A DNA stretch of 8,059 bases, taken from assembly GCA_025997455.1 (NCBI GenBank), contig BNUP01000097.1:1-8059 (forward strand). Reading direction: 5' to 3'. The DNA is from Fibrobacterales bacterium. GTDB taxonomy: Bacteria > Fibrobacterota > Fibrobacteria > Fibrobacterales > Fibrobacteraceae. Of this stretch, positions 6,496 to 8,059 are shown one piece after another; positions within the stretch are counted from its first letter, which is position 1; each line of letters begins with the position of its first letter. Both the position numbers and the translations under genes were made by a program. Under the pieces are notes generated by a model. It worked only from the letters and a program-made list of their open reading frames with translations, was not told the origin of the DNA and did no database searches.

Positions 6496-7777
6496 TTTCC
6501 ACAGTTTTACCTTGCAAAATTAAGCGACCGCCCGCTTTAATCGAAATGTTCATCGGTGCGGTTATCTCTAAGCATTTTGTAGCATCATCAAATACAAACT
6601 CAATTCCTCCTGCGGTTTTTAGAATATTTTGATTTGGATTTTTATTATTGACAGGGCTTTTGAAATTATCTTTCGGCAATGCTCCCAAGGCTATTGGGCG
6701 ATCTATATCACCGTTCTCAAAGGCTATCAATACAGGCGTTCCTTTTAACAACGGAAAATGCACTCCGCAATTTTCACCCGCAAAATTCTGCGAAAGATAA
6801 ATTGGGCTGCTCGCCGCCGCACCGCGATGATTCTCTTCGTCAAATTGCATTCTCACCGAATAACGACCCTGCGAATCGAGAGATGCAAAACTACCGCTAA
6901 AACCTTCTACGGTTGCAAGTGTCACTCCCGAAATTTGCGGCTTAGTTCGGCTTTTTGGCAAATTTTGAAATACCTTTTTTGGAATTGCCGACACTTGGCA
7001 CAAGTAGCCGTCTTGCCTGCCTTTCAATCCGAATGCAGATTCTTGCGAGCCGCTGTGAAATACCGAACAGACAATAAACTCCGTATCAAAAAAATTGAGC
7101 ACGGCACCCACCCTTAAAGGTTTATGCCCATAGCCGAAAAATATTTCACCGTTTTCGGTTCTCTCTAATCTGGTTTTAATAAAAGTGTCGTTAAAAGTGC
7201 TACTGCCTTCGCCGAATGGAGCATAACTCTCAAAAATATCAGTGCTGTCTGCAACTATAATTTCACATTTTTTTTCATTGTGTTTTGCAAAATTAAAAAT
7301 TCCGTTATTCTCACTTAATCGTTCAAAAAAATCCAAATCCGTTTCGCCGTATTGAACGCAAAAATTTATGTTGTAAGCAGAATTTAATTTAAAGTTCGAG
7401 TTTTCAAATACACCGTTAAAAATACTTAAAAAATCTGTTTCACAAAACACTGCCGACTTCTCCTCTTTGCCTGCTAAATGCCGCTGAGTTTTTATTAAAA
7501 ATGTCAATCTCGAAAATCCTTTTGGAGACGGTTCTTCCGAGCACTCCGCTACAATTCCGCAAAAAAATTCTTTTTGTCCCTCAAATTCAAATGAAAAACA
7601 AGCGGAACTGCCGAGTAAGGCGTTGCCCTGTTTGCCCTGAAAAGATTTTGTTCTTGCAAGCGTGCTGACCGAGAGATAGTCTTCGCCCGAAAGTCCTTCC
7701 AAAACTTCAAAGCATAATACTGCGGGACTTTCCTCAAAGTTCTCAAAAGATAAATTATAAACGGAGTCGTTAAACAC
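6488..7777 (-). CDS. vgrG: VgrG-like spike protein of a contractile (type VI-like) secretion system
   Basis: 429 residues. The N-terminal gp27-like part includes the diagnostic segment QYGETDLDFFERLSENNGIF (142-161). A gp5-type OB fold follows: VEGFSGSF (290-297), DSQGRYSVRMQFD (301-313), IYLSQNFAGENCGVHFPLLKG (326-346) and NGDIDRPIALGAL (355-367). The tail, ILKTAGGIEFVFDD to ISIKAGGRLILQGKTVEIN, is a short stretch of repeated beta strands that starts the spike. There is no C-terminal effector domain, and the protein is shorter than the usual 600 or more residues. It would form the trimeric tip on the Hcp tube and carry effectors. The start is GTG (7775-7777) with a good Shine-Dalgarno sequence 5 nt upstream. 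No hcp, tss, PAAR or effector gene is in the window, so it is an orphan here. A spike of a phage tail or extracellular contractile system is an alternative. Confidence 0.85.
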   Translation of the reverse strand: MFNDSVYNLSFENFEESPAVLCFEVLEGLSGEDYLSVSTLARTKSFQGKQGNALLGSSACFSFEFEGQKEFFCGIVAECSEEPSPKGFSRLTFLIKTQRHLAGKEEKSAVFCETDFLSIFNGVFENSNFKLNSAYNINFCVQYGETDLDFFERLSENNGIFNFAKHNEKKCEIIVADSTDIFESYAPFGEGSSTFNDTFIKTRLERTENGEIFFGYGHKPLRVGAVLNFFDTEFIVCSVFHSGSQESAFGLKGRQDGYLCQVSAIPKKVFQNLPKSRTKPQISGVTLATVEGFSGSFASLDSQGRYSVRMQFDEENHRGAAASSPIYLSQNFAGENCGVHFPLLKGTPVLIAFENGDIDRPIALGALPKDNFKSPVNNKNPNQNILKTAGGIEFVFDDATKCLEITAPMNISIKAGGRLILQGKTVEIN

Positions 7778-7782
7778 GAATG

Positions 7783-7787
7783 CTCCT
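7783..7787 (-). promoter_or_regulatory. Ribosome binding site of the VgrG gene
   Basis: AGGAG on the minus strand lies 5 nt before the GTG at 7777 and settles that non-ATG start. It is the clearest Shine-Dalgarno sequence in the window. Confidence 0.8.
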
Positions 7788-7802
7788 GCAAAAATTTTAT
7801 AT

Positions 7803-7858
7803 AAAAAATTCTCCCCAAAAAGTGGTATGCGGGCACCCCGAACTTATCAGGAGGGGAG
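7803..7858 (-). terminator. Possible attenuator in the VgrG leader
   Basis: In the leader RNA, CUCCCC (7858-7853) can pair with GGGGAG (7816-7811), which is followed by AA and six U (7808-7803), as in an intrinsic terminator. The same CUCCCC can instead pair with CGGGGUG (7840-7834) within the closed leader structure. The 36-nt loop makes the terminator form weak, so this is only a suggestion. Confidence 0.25.
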
Positions 7859-7892
7859 CGATGAGTATCTTAAGGATTTACCGCCGCATACC
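7824..7892 (-). promoter_or_regulatory. Structured leader RNA of the VgrG gene
   Basis: GGTATGCGG and CCGCATACC (7884-7892 and 7824-7832) form a perfect 9-bp stem closing 69 nt. It begins at the position where the upstream promoter is predicted to start transcription (about 7893). Inside, CCCC (7856-7853) and GGGG (7839-7836) form a second stem with a 13-nt loop. The 5' internal segment GTAAATCCTTAAGATAC can form a weak third stem. The result looks like a three-way junction at the very 5' end of the mRNA, as in a riboswitch or protein-binding leader. I compared it from memory with common riboswitch and tRNA consensus features and found no match. Confidence 0.5.
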
Positions 7893-7899
7893 GAATACA

Positions 7900-7928
7900 A
7901 ATATAGAAAATTTTTTGGAGTTTGTCAA
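7900..7928 (-). promoter_or_regulatory. Sigma-70-type promoter of the VgrG gene
   Basis: On the minus strand there is a perfect -35 TTGACA (7928-7923), a 17-bp spacer and a -10 TATATT (7905-7900). The predicted start is at about 7893, one base before the 9-bp stem of the leader. This is the best promoter in the window, and its position agrees with the leader structure and the VgrG ribosome binding site. Confidence 0.75.
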
Positions 7929-7965
7929 ATATAGTTGAACGAGAAAAGTGTAAAGTTGAAAGTGG

Positions 7966-8007
7966 GGTGTAGGGTGGGGTATAGGGTGTGGCGTGTAGGG
8001 TGTGGGG
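7966..8007 (+). repeat. G-rich 42-bp interspersed repeat, copy 2
   Basis: This is an inverted copy of 1703-1744 with 38 of 42 identities. Including the preceding GGGG (7964-7967), the plus strand has tracts GGGG-TGTA-GGG-T-GGGG-TATA-GGG, which satisfies the usual four-tract quadruplex rule with short loops. Any gene it belongs to on the plus strand would lie beyond the right edge. Confidence 0.8.
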
Positions 8008-8033
8008 TTTTGGAAGGGGATACGGGAATTGTA

Positions 8034-8056
8034 GGGGCGTGGTTTTTAACCCGCCC
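8034..8056 (+). repeat. GGGCG/CGCCC hairpin repeat at the window edge
   Basis: GGGCG (8035-8039) and GGTT (8041-8044) pair with AACC (8048-8051) and CGCCC (8052-8056), leaving one bulged T and a TTT loop. The flanks GTAGGGGCG and CGCCCGTA resemble short intergenic palindromes seen in many bacterial genomes. The repeat may continue past the edge. There is no T-run, so a terminator is not supported. Confidence 0.5.
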
Positions 8057-8059
8057 GTA

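Noticed and set aside
7824..7892. A tRNA, because 7-bp GGTATGC/GCATACC ends suggest an acceptor stem
   Set aside because: On neither strand is there a paired T arm with a TTCRA loop or an anticodon arm at the right spacing, and there is no CCA.
1..8059. CRISPR array or integron attC site
   Set aside because: There are no regularly spaced direct repeats. The palindromic elements lack attC core sites and an integrase gene, and they lie inside genes.

Overview
The window most likely comes from a member of the Fibrobacterota (Fibrobacter, or a termite- or rumen-gut relative). The main evidence is the first gene: a Ser-rich linker followed by a 'Fibrobacter succinogenes major paralogous' (FISUMP) domain, a combination typical of secreted or lipid-anchored proteins of that phylum. 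The domain also occurs in Bacteroidota, so the placement is an inference. Most other genes are AT-rich and use AAA/AAT/TTT codons.

Layout. 1-617 (+): 3' part of a FISUMP surface protein. 641-1650 (-): an Rpn-family PD-(D/E)XK nuclease gene, broken into two reading frames by a 146-bp palindromic element (914-1059). 1651-1787: intergenic, with a C-rich copy of a G-rich repeat. 1788-2306 and 2320-5205 (-): a PAP2 phosphatase gene directly downstream of a full-length rapA gene. rapA carries a second copy of the palindromic element (2594-2741) in frame near its 3' end. 5206-5262: short divergent promoter region. 5263-6495 (+): Xaa-Pro aminopeptidase. 6488-7777 (-): compact VgrG spike gene, overlapping the previous gene tail to tail by 8 bp. 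7778-8059: non-coding, with a near-consensus minus-strand promoter, a leader RNA that can close on itself, a second copy of the G-rich repeat in inverted orientation, and a truncated GGGCG/CGCCC hairpin repeat at the edge.

The most notable observation is the palindromic element. Both copies have the same order: hairpin A, a 53-nt core whose own arms pair, then a 41-nt hairpin B. The core arms are conserved in sequence. The arms of hairpin B differ at six aligned positions, and all six differences are compensated on the opposite arm. One copy splits the Rpn gene; the other is read through and adds about 50 residues to RapA. This resembles in behaviour the Rickettsia palindromic elements that sit inside open reading frames, but I see no sequence relation and know of no described family that matches.

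The genes do not form one pathway. rapA and the PAP2 gene look co-transcribed. The VgrG gene stands alone under its own promoter and structured leader, with no other secretion gene in view.
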